DNA of 64,000 bases from Tanypteryx hageni (lineage: Eukaryota; Arthropoda; Insecta; Odonata; Petaluridae). The first letter of the stretch is position 1. Each line of letters begins with the position of its first letter. The notes beneath the pieces are model-generated. The model saw nothing but the letters and a program-made list of their open reading frames with translations. It did not search any database and was not told the DNA's origin. A program made the position numbers and the translations under genes. This document shows, one piece after another, positions 45,730-56,025 of this stretch. The DNA lies in assembly GCA_028673005.1 (NCBI GenBank), contig CM054114.1, positions 127,749,307-127,813,306 on the forward strand, read 5' to 3'.

Positions 45730-46314
45730 TTACAAAATTTCCTCCGAAACATAAGCAAAATCCCAAATCAAAGTGTATAATCCATATGTGATAGGAAAAA
45801 TATATATTTTAAAATCCTTGGAATCGATGAATAAATCGAACCACGAATTTTTTTTTCCCCGATGGCGTTTGAAGGTTCCGATAATATTTGGGATAATAAT
45901 CTTCCCGCTAGCACTTCCAATACTGAACGCCAAAATCATTATGTATGAAAATTCAATAAAGGCTACGTAAGGAATGCTCCAGAAGAAAAAAAAGAACGAA
46001 GCAGCTCTCTGCCAGCGACTGCAACCGAAGAGCATCGCATAGAGGTCTGCGGAACATATTGGAACTACCAGATTCATCATTTTTTTATAACAGGAGATTA
46101 CAAATCCGTATGTGATGGAGCTTTTAGTTCCCTCTATATCACAGATTAATGCTCGATCCGAGGGATAATCTTCAGATGACAGATGGAGGAAAAAGCAGCG
46201 CCTCGGCGGAAGAAAAGGGAACCATATGGCACCTCGAAAGATAATAGGGCATACGATGCGTGTTTTCTTTCTCTGTCTGCCAGTTAGGATTTCATCGAAT
46301 GGGAGTGTATTCAA
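45730..46314 (-). CDS. Unrecognised 194-codon hydrophobic open frame (doubtful gene)
   Basis: This is the longest frame in the window that is neither a TE nor a low-complexity product. The conceptual protein has a basic N-terminus (GRQRKKTR), a His/Ser-rich middle, a run of six phenylalanines around residue 113, and two or three hydrophobic stretches that could span a membrane (around residues 63-75, 108-135 and 170-185). I do not recognise the family. Insect chemoreceptor-like proteins have this general look, but no diagnostic motif is visible. It could equally be a chance frame in AT-rich DNA. No neighbouring exon, TATA box or convincing splice site could be tied to it. Confidence 0.2.
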   Translation of the reverse strand: MNTLPFDEILTGRQRKKTRIVCPIIFRGAIWFPFLPPRRCFFLHLSSEDYPSDRALICDIEGTKSSITYGFVISCYKKMMNLVVPICSADLYAMLFGCSRWQRAASFFFFFWSIPYVAFIEFSYIMILAFSIGSASGKIIIPNIIGTFKRHRGKKNSWFDLFIDSKDFKIYIFPITYGLYTLIWDFAYVSEEIL

Positions 46315-47354
46315 AGCGACTTGTAAAGCATTAAATTTGTATCCATTAATATTCTGTTATGGTGAAACTAATTTTCTTGGATCATAGTTTATAAATATGA
46401 ATCAATTCTTTCAGATACAGAGAATCCATTACCCTTTACGTCACAGCAGTATACGCAGGTATTTTTTTATTTACGTATGATTTTTCAACTTATTGAAAGT
46501 TATTTATTTGTATTTTAAAACATTTTGATAAAGAACTGACGATTTTCAAAGTTAACAATAATTTTTAAACCCAATGACTAACTTTATATTTAACATTTTC
46601 TTAGAGATCAACTCTTGCATGTATTTAAACACGGATAAAAAATGAATAATACTCCAAGCAGAGAAAGGACAAGTTAAAGCGTTTTCCATTACTAATACGT
46701 TGAAAGATTAATTATGATTATTATGACTTTTATAATATTATTATCTATTTCTCTAACTATAATATTATTTACGAATTATCGACATAATATGAGAAATATG
46801 AACGTACCAGAATAGGAATACTAAGTACTATGGCAGGAGCTTAGCTACCACTTTTTAAAATAATTTCCATCTCAAACAATTATAATGGTAATCAATGTAT
46901 TGCATTTTTATGGAAAAATTGTTTTAAGATAATTTTTATAAGAAAGGGTTGTCATGCCATATATATATATACTCAAAAAAACTTGAATAAGTGAAAGAAT
47001 AAATAAATATCAGTAATTTATCAATATTGAATCTGCGAAACATTGCACAATATAAAATATCACATTAACTTAGAAATGCTGCTTTAGCAATAAGTAACTG
47101 GTCATATTAACGCGCGTGGGTGGAATAAAGTTCAGTCGAAATTATTCGCGACATTCTCGTGTATCAGCTACAAAGATCTTAAGCGAGATGGATCATTAAT
47201 AGATAGCGTGTTAACCGATCTTAACCCTTCGATTTGAATGTAACTTTGTCTTTTTCTTCTTCTTAACATAAATCCCATTCCTTCAACATTCCCTTCAGAA
47301 GACGAAGAGGATTTAAAACTCTTGTATAACCACAAGCGTATATATTAATTTGAT
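46315..47354. other. No recognisable gene
   Basis: Very AT-rich, many short stops in all frames, with a short (AT)n at about 46960. Confidence 0.5.
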
Positions 47355-47728
47355 ATTACCTCTTTCCCTCCCTAAGGACTGCATAACCTTACAGAGGTGG
47401 GAGGGTTTGTGTACTCTTACGAACCAAAGAGCTATGCCGGCGGGAGATAATTCTCCTGGTAGGACCATCCAAGCCGGAAAGGTCTGAGGGGAAGAGTCAG
47501 ACTAAGAAGCAGTCTTGGGGATTTTACATCCCCCTGTGCAAGGGCAGCAGCTTGCACAGTACCTCTGTAGGTGGTGATCATGTGGATCTGAACAGCTACA
47601 GATGGGTAATCACTCTGTGAAACTGCGATGAGGAAGCAAGGGGAAACTACCTCATTATATTTCCCATGATAGGCTGAAAAGCTGAAATACCTCTATGGAT
47701 CTTTCTAGTCCCCCAATCGGATCTCCGG

Positions 47729-47895
47729 GTGGGGACTACCCTAGGGGATGCACAGAGGAAATTTAACATTAATAGGAAAGCAAGTGGTGAGAAATTAAGA
47801 ATAGGCACATGGAATGTTAGGACTATGAATTCAGGGGGTAAACTAGAGAACATAAAAAGGGAAATGAGAAGGAATAATGTAGGTATAGTAGGTTT
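47729..47895 (+). CDS. RTE ORF, N-terminal part (AP endonuclease start), cut off by SINE
   Basis: The frame in phase with the endonuclease runs through LRIGTWNVRTMN and NNVGIVGL, the first conserved motifs of AP-like endonucleases (N of WNVRT binds the metal or substrate). It then enters the SINE and stops at about 47951-47953. The displayed frame opens with GTG; no ATG lies at its beginning. A start at the later ATG of the RTMN motif would remove the WNV motif, so the true start is unclear. Residue E of the next motif (SEVRW) lies on the other side of the SINE. Confidence 0.8.
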
Positions 47896-48151
47896 GCGTG
47901 GTTTGAGGAGACCGCGCAAATTCAGCTGTTCCGTCCTTCGGAAGGGACGTTAAGCCGTTGGCCCCCCTGGTGTTCTTCGTAAGAGCAGGCAAATGCCGGC
48001 ACCGGGTTTCCCTCCTCCCTTCTGTGTGTGAGTCCGGTGTGGAAGGCAACGGGAAACCACCATACCGTGTATGTATATTCCCTAGTCAAAACCAATTAAT
48101 TAATTAATTGGTAGGACCTGTCGCAAGACAGAACACGAATGAATGAATGAA
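47896..48151 (+). mobile_element. SINE, tail type B, inserted in the RTE ORF
   Basis: TSD AGTAGGTTT (47887-47895) and AGTAGGTCT (48152-48160), one mismatch. This copy is 5'-truncated (no tRNA head). It starts at GCGTGGTTTGAGGAGACC, runs through TCCTTCGGAAGGGACGTTAA and CACCGGGTTTCCCTCC, then through tail B with GGAAGGCAACGGGAAACCACC. After that come AATTAATTAATTAATTGG, the hairpin CTGTC-GCAA-GACAG (48118-48131) and a (GAAT)n end. It splits the LINE frame between VGL and SEVRW. Confidence 0.93.
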
Positions 48152-50900
48152 AGTAGGTCTTAGTGAAGTTCGGTGGGAAGGAGAAGGCGAGATAAATTCA
48201 GACGAATTTAAGATTATTTACTCAGGAGGGGAGAAAAAGGAAAGGGGAGTGGGGATTATAATGAGAAAAGAGATAGCTGAAAGAATTAGCAAGGTAGTGA
48301 CAGTTAATGATAGATTAATAGCCGTAAAACTTCAGATGGAGCCAGTGGAAATGCTTATAATTCAAGTGTATATGCCAACGACTAATGCTGGCGACGACGA
48401 AGTAGATGAAATCTATGAACAGATTATGGAGATATTGGAGGAGGAGGGAAAAGGAAGGATCACCACCATAGTAATGGGAGATTGGAACAGTGTAGTCGGA
48501 GAGGGACAGGAAGATAACATAGTGGGAAAATATGGACTAGGGAAGAGAAATGAAAGAGGGGATAAACTTGTGGAATTCTGCCATAGAAATAGATTAATTG
48601 TAACTAATACATGGTTTAAGCATCACCAGCGGAGACTTTACACATGGAGAAGCCCAGGAGACCAGAGACGATACCAGATAGATTACATACTAGTCAATGA
48701 AAGATTTAGAAATAGCATTAAAAATGTGAAAACACTACCAGGGGCAGATATCGATTCTGACCACAACCTTTTGGTGGCAAATATACAATGTAGACTGAAG
48801 AGCGTTAAGAGAAACGTAAGAGTTAACAAGAAATGGAACTTAGAGGAACTCCTTAAAAACAAGGAGGCTATCATGACTGAGCTGGAGGAAAGGTTGGGGG
48901 AGAGAGATGAAGAAAATAGTAAGAATGTAGATGAGGAGTGGAGATACATCCATAGCAACATTAAAGATGTAATGGAAAAGAAGGTAGGAAAGATAACGGG
49001 TGAAAGAAACAAAAAACCCTGGATCACAGCAGCCATGCTGCAAAAAATGGAAGAGCGGAGAAAGTGGAAGAACATAAACACTGAAGAAGGCCAAAGAAAG
49101 TACAAGGAGTTAAATAATGCTTTAAGAAGGGAAACAGATAAAGCCAGAGAACAGTGGATAAATGAGAAATGCGAAGAGATTGTCGAATGTGAAAGAATTT
49201 GTAGAACAGACCTCGTGTATAGCAAAGCAAGGGAACTATTCAAGAAAAAAGCAAGAAAGATAGGACGTAAAGGAATCATGAACAAAAGTTGTAAAATAGT
49301 ATCGGAGCCAGACAAGGTAAAGAATGTCTGGAAAGAATACATTGAGGTTCTGTATGACAAAGAAGGAAAGCCAAGAAATATTGAATTAAATGAAGAAGAG
49401 GATGTAGAAGAAGATCAGCTAGGACCAAATATTCTCGAGTCTGAAGTTAAAAGAGCAATTGATGACATGAAAAGAAGAAAGGCAGTTGGGAGTGATGATA
49501 TACCCGTGGACGTTCTTAAGGTTTTGGGGTCTAAAGCAGTTAAGCAACTCACAAAATTCTTTAACCAAGTATATGATACTGGCATATGGCCTGAAGATTT
49601 TTTAGATGTTGTGATGGTACCACTGGAGAAAAAGAACAATGCAAAATGTTGTAAGGATTACAGAACTATTAGTTTAATTTCTCATACAGCTAAAGTTCTA
49701 ACCAGAATAATAACCAAAAGAATTGAATGTAAAATAGAAAAGGAGCTGCAAGATAATCAGTTTGGTTTTAGAAGAGGAAGGGGGACTAGAGATGCTATAG
49801 GATGTATGAGGATGATGATAGAAAGAGCACTAGAAGTCAATAAAGATATGTATTTTTGTTTTGTAGATTGGGAGAAAGCTTTTGACCGAGTGAAATGGGA
49901 TAAGATGCTGGATATTTTAAGCAAAATAGGAATAGATTGGAAAGATAAAAGACTGCTTAAAAACCTTTACTTTGATCAAAAGATTAGAGTCAGGGTTGAA
50001 GGAGAAGAAACAGAAAGTACTTCAATAGGGAGGGGAGTGAGGCAGGGATGTCCTATTTCACCAGCGATATTTAATAATTATGCAGAAACAATAACAGAAG
50101 AAGCGTTGATGCAAGAGAAAGGATTTAAGATAGGAGGTGAAAGTATTACCATGATTAAATACGCAGATGATCAGGGCTTAATAGCAGAAGGCGAGAAAGA
50201 GCTTCAGAGGATGACAGACAGACTAGTTGAGGTTGGCCAACAATATGGAATGAAGATCAATACAGAAAAAACGAAAGTCATGGTGGTTTCAAAGGAACAT
50301 AAAGAATTAAATATAATGGTAAATGGCCAAAAATTGGAACAAGTAAGTAGTTTCAAATATCTCGGCAGTATTTTAGCACAGGATGGAAGTAGTACACAGG
50401 ACATCAGAAGTAGGATTGCAATGGCAAAAGCAGCATTTAACGAGAAGAAGGAGCTTCTCACAAGCAAGAAAATAAATCTAGAAACAAGGAAGAAATTAGC
50501 AAAATGCTACATATGGAGCATAGCTCTTTATGGTGCAGAGACGTGGACGATAAGGAGAAAGGAGGAAAAATATTTAGAAAGTTTTGAGATGTGGGTATGG
50601 AGAAGAATGATGAAAGTGAAATGGACAGAGAGGAAGAGAAACGAAGAAGTATTAGAAATGGTGGGAGAAGATAGGATGCTAATAAAAACAATCAGGAAAA
50701 GAAAAGCAAATTGGATAGGGCACATATTGAGAAGACAGTGTTTACAAAGGACGATCTTAGAAGGAAAAATTAGTGGAAAAAGAGGAAGAGGGAGAAAAAG
50801 AATAGGAATATTAGATAATATAAAGCAGGGATATACTACTTATAGAGGTATAAAAGAGGCTTCTAGGGAGAGAGAGAAATGGAGGCAGCGATTCAGTTAA
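48147..50900 (+). CDS. RTE LINE endonuclease/reverse transcriptase (917-codon open part)
   Basis: The protein nicks target DNA and copies LINE RNA at the nick (target-primed reverse transcription). Endonuclease part: SEVRW (about residues 5-9), GVGIIM (~35), VYMPTTN (~75), GDWNSVVG (111-118, catalytic Asp and Asn) and SDHNLL (204-209, catalytic His). Reverse transcriptase: YFCFVDWEKAFDRV (~567-580, motif A Asp), GVRQGCPISPAIF (~630, motif B), KYADDQG (~671-677, motif C), then NTEKTKVM and FKYLGS. The C-terminal ALYGAETW, RKANWIGH and GRGRKR region is typical of the insect endonuclease-RT (CFDP2-like) RTE group. All catalytic residues seen are intact and the frame is open to the stop. The first ATG lies in the SINE's GAAT tail, so this 917-codon frame begins with a SINE-supplied Met and lacks the first endonuclease motif (WNVRT). 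Confidence 0.93.
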   Translation: MKVGLSEVRWEGEGEINSDEFKIIYSGGEKKERGVGIIMRKEIAERISKVVTVNDRLIAVKLQMEPVEMLIIQVYMPTTNAGDDEVDEIYEQIMEILEEEGKGRITTIVMGDWNSVVGEGQEDNIVGKYGLGKRNERGDKLVEFCHRNRLIVTNTWFKHHQRRLYTWRSPGDQRRYQIDYILVNERFRNSIKNVKTLPGADIDSDHNLLVANIQCRLKSVKRNVRVNKKWNLEELLKNKEAIMTELEERLGERDEENSKNVDEEWRYIHSNIKDVMEKKVGKITGERNKKPWITAAMLQKMEERRKWKNINTEEGQRKYKELNNALRRETDKAREQWINEKCEEIVECERICRTDLVYSKARELFKKKARKIGRKGIMNKSCKIVSEPDKVKNVWKEYIEVLYDKEGKPRNIELNEEEDVEEDQLGPNILESEVKRAIDDMKRRKAVGSDDIPVDVLKVLGSKAVKQLTKFFNQVYDTGIWPEDFLDVVMVPLEKKNNAKCCKDYRTISLISHTAKVLTRIITKRIECKIEKELQDNQFGFRRGRGTRDAIGCMRMMIERALEVNKDMYFCFVDWEKAFDRVKWDKMLDILSKIGIDWKDKRLLKNLYFDQKIRVRVEGEETESTSIGRGVRQGCPISPAIFNNYAETITEEALMQEKGFKIGGESITMIKYADDQGLIAEGEKELQRMTDRLVEVGQQYGMKINTEKTKVMVVSKEHKELNIMVNGQKLEQVSSFKYLGSILAQDGSSTQDIRSRIAMAKAAFNEKKELLTSKKINLETRKKLAKCYIWSIALYGAETWTIRRKEEKYLESFEMWVWRRMMKVKWTERKRNEEVLEMVGEDRMLIKTIRKRKANWIGHILRRQCLQRTILEGKISGKRGRGRKRIGILDNIKQGYTTYRGIKEASREREKWRQRFS

Positions 50901-50944
50901 AACCTGTCTTCGGACAGAAGCATGATGATGATGATTACCTCTTT

Positions 50945-53283
50945 GGCATTCAAAACTCTCAAGCTCTTAGCAATGCCAAGGCAAAGGATTAAATTTACGT
51001 GAAGTGGAAAGTCATTCAAGTAAAATTCTTCTTTCAATTATCTCTATTAATAAATGGCAATATGTGTGTATGTGGGTGTGTGTGGACAGCATATCTCGAA
51101 AACCAAGAAACTTGGAGACTTAAAACTTGGTGCACTTACTAATGGGACCATGAAGATGAGCACCTCCGAACCAGAATTTTGATTTTTTTGTGGAGGGGGG
51201 AAAGGGGAAGGGCGATCCATTTACCATAAGATTACACGTAAAAGCTGACGTGGCCATTACATGACTTTCTCCATACCTGTAATATTTCTAAAAATTCCAA
51301 ATAGGCTACATGATAATAAATATTTTAAGAAAATGCGAGGAAATTTTAGATTACAAAAAAACAGAAATAAACGCAAACCATAGCCTTCTGATATTGGATA
51401 TAGCCACAAAGCTCCAACAATTAAGAAAATAAAAAGGAACGTTACTAAGACGTAACTAAGCGTCAATTGTTAACAATAGTTGTCGGTAGGTGGCGTGGTG
51501 GTGACACTAAAAATATAAGATATCTCTTAAACAATGACTTATATGGAAAAATGTTTCAAACAACTTTTATTCCAGTACATTTTTAAATTTATCAAATATT
51601 AAAGCAAATATTTCAAAATAACGGATGTGACATGAGTAAACACCCACTTCCTGTTAACCGAGTTTTACCAAAAAATAATCAGATCTTGCAACTTTCATAA
51701 AAATGTTAAATATAAAGTTTTGTGTTGACTTGATTAATAGTTATTGAGTTAGAGCACCCTCAAAAAGCTATCACATACACAAACACACACACACAGACAT
51801 CATCGATAAATTGGTCAAAACGTGTCCAGGAGACCTCAAAACGTGTATTTCCGTTGAAATCTCGAAATCGATTTTTTATGAAAACAATAATTCCCCTATA
51901 CTACGTATGTAGCAAGTAAAAATCGATTTTTCTACTTGCAGGCTTTTACTATTTTACAAATTAAAATTGGAAAGAATTGACCTACGATCTTCGGACCTGG
52001 ACCGTTTTAAAGAAAAATTGAATGTCGTTTCTTATTCTTATCGTCACATTTCACCTACGATTCTAAATTGTTCAAGTTATACGTTTAAATCACATTTAAT
52101 TGAAATTTTTAAGCTTTTTAACGATATGTAGCCTTGCCGACCGTGCCATTGTTAAACCTCGAGTGTACTGTCGCCTTTATCCTTATACTATATGTGTAAG
52201 GAATGCGTGGTTTGAATGCTTTAACACGAGAGAAAGAAGGAGAGAGAGGAAGAAAGACAGGAGAGGGACAGAGAGGGAGAGAGAGGCAAAATTAAAGTTC
52301 CATAAATCTATTATATATTTTGAAGAGATTGAGGGCTTGTGCAAAATAAAATCATATTTCCCGAATAGCAGATTCCAAATTTTGAATAACAATCCAACAA
52401 CTAAAATTAGCCGAATGTGCTAATTTTAACACCGAAATAATTTATGTTAAAGGTTTAAATAATTATTTTTGTTTATTACGAGAGTGCTTTTGGGCTAATT
52501 GTAAGGAAGGTAAGATTCTGTACTTACTGAGTAAAAGTTTTTGGATTATACTTTTTCGGCCATTGTGTTACTCAACAATAAAACTGAATATGAAAAATAT
52601 CCGTATCTGAATAATTAACCCTTTAATTCTATAACAATCTCATTTAATTTTTATTAGTTTCACCAAATCAATGGTTAAAATAAGAAACCATGACTAAAAG
52701 AAGCAGAATATTATTCTCATATCCAAATAATATCAATTCCAAACGAACCAGGGGGCCAATTGTGTAACTTTTCTCCCGTCGATTTCGATCAAAATGGCCG
52801 ACATATTGGGTAGTTTTCGATCAAAATCTTTACGTATAACTAGCGTTTACGATTTCAATCTAAATCGTTTTCCTTTTCCGTCGAAATTAATTTCGATGCC
52901 TTGAAACTTGAGTCGATCGAAATCTCGTACTGTCATGGCTGCCCGGTTATACCCTCCTACAGAAAGCTGTCATACTAAATACAACCAGAATAGTACGTCA
53001 ATTTTTAAGTTCCGAGTAATGAGAGTGCTTGGTAAAGCCCGTACCTCATTGAAATAACCGGCTCAAAAGCTGTGAAATACAAAAGTAAATAATAATAATA
53101 ATAAAGGCCATATTAACGTATCATCTAAAGTGCATGATACGTATTCCAATTTATCTTCGATATTGCAACAATTTATGGAATACCTTCCGAAGTAAAGGAA
53201 ACTATGAATATTTGTAAAATTCTTCGTCATCGTTTAAGGAATAGTTGACAATAAATTAAGGAGATACGATCTAAAGTTCTCAA
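50945..53283. other. No recognisable gene; TG repeat and GA tract
   Basis: A short (TG)n lies at about 51061-51091 and a GA-rich stretch at 52221-52292. The 107-codon frame at 52100-52423 crosses the GA stretch and matches nothing. An ATCGATTTT / CGAAATC-rich patch at 52770-52930 has the feel of old subterminal repeats, but no paired ends were found. Confidence 0.4.
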
Positions 53284-53287
53284 TTTC

Positions 53288-53875
53288 CTTAATAATAATA
53301 ATAATAATAGTTTATTTGACATGGACAATTTTATATTGTATGGGAATCGTCAACTGGTTATTACAATATTACATATAATATTACATTACATATATATTTA
53401 AAACAAAACACAACTTGTCATATTGAAGTTAATCACATTTTTCCTTTATACATGTACTCTTCAATGGAATAATATATCGACTCTAAAGAATTCTTTCAGA
53501 TCCCTTGAGAACTTCTTTGTTCTGTCAACCGATGCTCTCATTTGCTTTGGAAGCTAATTAAACAGCATTTTGCCAACAAATTTAGGGCATTTTGCCAATA
53601 GAGAGTCTACAATGCTCTATATTTAATAGATCCTTGTTTCTAGTGTTATAATCATGCAGATCTCCACTTTTTACCTTAAGTACATTTTGATTACATTCAT
53701 GTAAGATTGCGTTATACGTATAAAGAGAGGGAACAGTCATAATCTTAAGTTGCTTAAAATATTTTATGCATGACTCTGTTTTTGTTGATTTTAGTAATTT
53801 TTCGAATAGCCCTTTTTTGGAGTGTAAATACCCTTTTCAAATTACACAAAGAAGAGTTACAGTAGTAACAGTAGT
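53288..53875 (-). mobile_element. Degenerate 3' end of a jockey/CR1-group LINE
   Basis: The minus strand translates with several stops as NSSLCNLKRVFTLQKRAIRK. It continues with IMTVPSLYVYNAILHE-like words, then DLHDYNTRNKDLLNIEHCRL. This is the familiar VFxLQKRAIR...PSLYIY...HNYNTRxxxxL...HRLS order at the C-terminus of jockey/CR1-group reverse transcriptases. The 3' end has AATAAACTATTATTATTATT, a simple-repeat tail read as (AAT)n on the plus strand (53289-53310). The 5' end is truncated. No TSD was found. Confidence 0.72.
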
Positions 53876-56025
53876 ACAAAGGCGGTATTAATAGTCATTA
53901 TGGCCACGTTCTTAGCCTACGTTGTCATAAATTTAGTATAAGTGATCCTTATTAAAATATAACGCCGAATTAGAATTTTCAACTCCATCATCAATTTAAC
54001 TTTCACTTTACGTAAGCATTTTCATATACTTGACTCGAATCTCGTTAAATGACAACCGTTAAGAAACGAATGCCATATCCTATAATCTGTCGTTGGATAA
54101 AACATGTAAGAAGATCTAAGTGAAGTCCGAACGAATCGGTCTACCCTCATAGGCCTACAACAAAAGTGTATAGATAAGAAAAGCGGATGGGTAACTATTT
54201 ACTTACAAAAATCCCATTCATGTAAATACAAATATATAATTTTGAATCAAATTAGAGCAAAATTTGAGTTTTGAAAAATCATATTGGTGTTTTTGCTAAA
54301 AATAATAATATAATCGAACTCACATTATGGCTGAAACTGACGAACTATGTACATATTTCCAATTCATATAAAAAGTTGGGAAACCAAATGTGTATTTTAG
54401 CAACAAAACTGCCGTCATCGGTGATTCGTACTGATATTTAGTCACCACTGATGATGGTCGCTTTGTAGTCGAAATGCGCCTCTGGTGTTCTCAACCCTTT
54501 TAAGACTGTTGTGGAGAGTGGCGACATAGCTTATCAATTTCGTATTTATTACATCCATCCAAAATATATTTATATAAATATTTATTCAAAATTGAATATG
54601 TGAATTTAAAGACGTGTTTCTCTCTCAAGTGAATTTTTTGGGAATGCTGTTCATTATTACGCTTTTCGAAATGAATTTCTCGAAGGTTGCCATAACCACA
54701 GCCTAAGCTCCTGTTATAGTCATCATTGGAAAATTCCCTGAGGCCAACAGCCGTCTGAGCACAATCGGTCAAGTAAACAATTTCCCTCTTATCATCTGGT
54801 TGGCAAACACGCGTATAAATTGGTAAAACGACATTTCGAAAACACTACTTATTTTCAGCTGCATGATCGATGTACGCGAATTCGTTGTAGGTCAGTTGAA
54901 AGATGTCCGGATCGACATTTTTAATCCATGCCATGGATTTTTAATGATTCGACTTCACAGCGGTCTGCTCCTATCGACGGAATTAATTCGTTTACGCGAG
55001 TTAAATAAAAGAAACTGTGACCTTTGCAAAAATCCGTAAATTTATATTTTCTTGATTGCGCCGGTTCAGTTTACACGAAAAAAAATCGGTAGCTCCATAA
55101 ACAAAGCGTAATTTTTTTTCTCCTTTTGACGTCACTTTTTCATTCTCTATAAAATTCTACGTTAATAATTTATCTCTTTTGCTGCGAACTTTGTAGAATC
55201 TGGGTGAAATTCTCGCGAGAGATAAGCGCTATCATGGCGCGGACGTGGCTCAATGCCTATATTATTTAGGTTATGTCAATTGGACGCATAGACTTAGAGC
55301 TTAACTCGATTGGTATGTACACTTCGCGAAAGGAAAAATACATATCAACGAAACTGAATATTCATTAAAGTAATGGTTGTTACTTTGTTCTCCAGTTACT
55401 TCAATTCCATGAAGACAATTTCAACTTTAAATATTTTTCCGTAAATTTTTTTACCATACTACTGGATGCATATTGCATATTAATTTCATTTTATTATACT
55501 TTCAGCGGTAATTCTAATTTTTCCACTTTATATGCTATTTGATGTTTGCATAAGACTATAAGAAATGCCTAAGAACACTTGAATAGGATAACGTATGAAT
55601 GGCAAGATATATAAATCCTTTAAAATTTAAAGCAAGTTCAGAACGCTCTCTCTCAAATCATGGATTGGGAACGCAATATTTTGTGGTAGAAATTAATTAA
55701 AAAAGAACTCTTTAAACATTAAAATGTCTTGGGACATTATTAGTTTGCGTGCATAAAAATGGCTGAAACAGCTAATGAGGCAATGTGCTGCCACCACGCA
55801 GTCATGATTGTTTAATTCTATTTTTCTTTAGTATTCCGCCATGACCGAGATATGTGACACGAGATGCATCGAATTATTAAAACGGCTGGGTTTACCAGCT
55901 ACTAAAGGGGATGTGTTATTCGATGACACTATCTTCTTTGTCGATATTGTGTTTATAAATTCGTAGAAAATCTCTCGAAGATATTCTGAAAACGTTCCCA
56001 TCCGAATTTAATTGCTTACTTTTAC
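53876..56025. other. No recognisable gene
   Basis: AT-rich. The 90-codon minus frame at 54500-54772 (Lys/Asn/Tyr-rich) is unrecognised. A motif at 54437-54480 recurs at 61925-61967 on the opposite strand (see findings). Confidence 0.4.

Larger units (their letters stand above)
47355..50944 (+). mobile_element. Full-length RTE-clade LINE with 11-bp TSD
   Basis: The element spans 47366-50933, between direct repeats ATTACCTCTTT (47355-47365 and 50934-50944). It has a GC-richer 5' UTR of about 360 bp (with GGTCTGAGGGGAAGAGTCAG and GGTGGGGACTACCCTAGGGG), a single ORF coding AP-endonuclease plus reverse transcriptase, and a very short 3' UTR. The 3' UTR holds the hairpin CTGTC-TTCG-GACAG (50904-50917) and an (ATG)n tail. 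The short UTR and microsatellite-like tail are typical of RTE elements. Without the SINE inserted at 47896-48151 the element is about 3.3 kb. The clean TSD and open frame suggest recent insertion. Confidence 0.95.

Noticed and set aside
48683..49360. 225-codon minus frame opposite the RTE ORF
   Set aside because: Antisense shadow of the endonuclease/RT coding region, Leu/Phe/Ser-rich with no motif.
54437..54480. Possible hammerhead ribozyme core (CTGATGA ... GAAA)
   Set aside because: Stem II would need the base after CTGATGA to pair with the C before GAAA. Here it is T against C, and the stem has a further mismatch and several wobbles. The second copy also fails.
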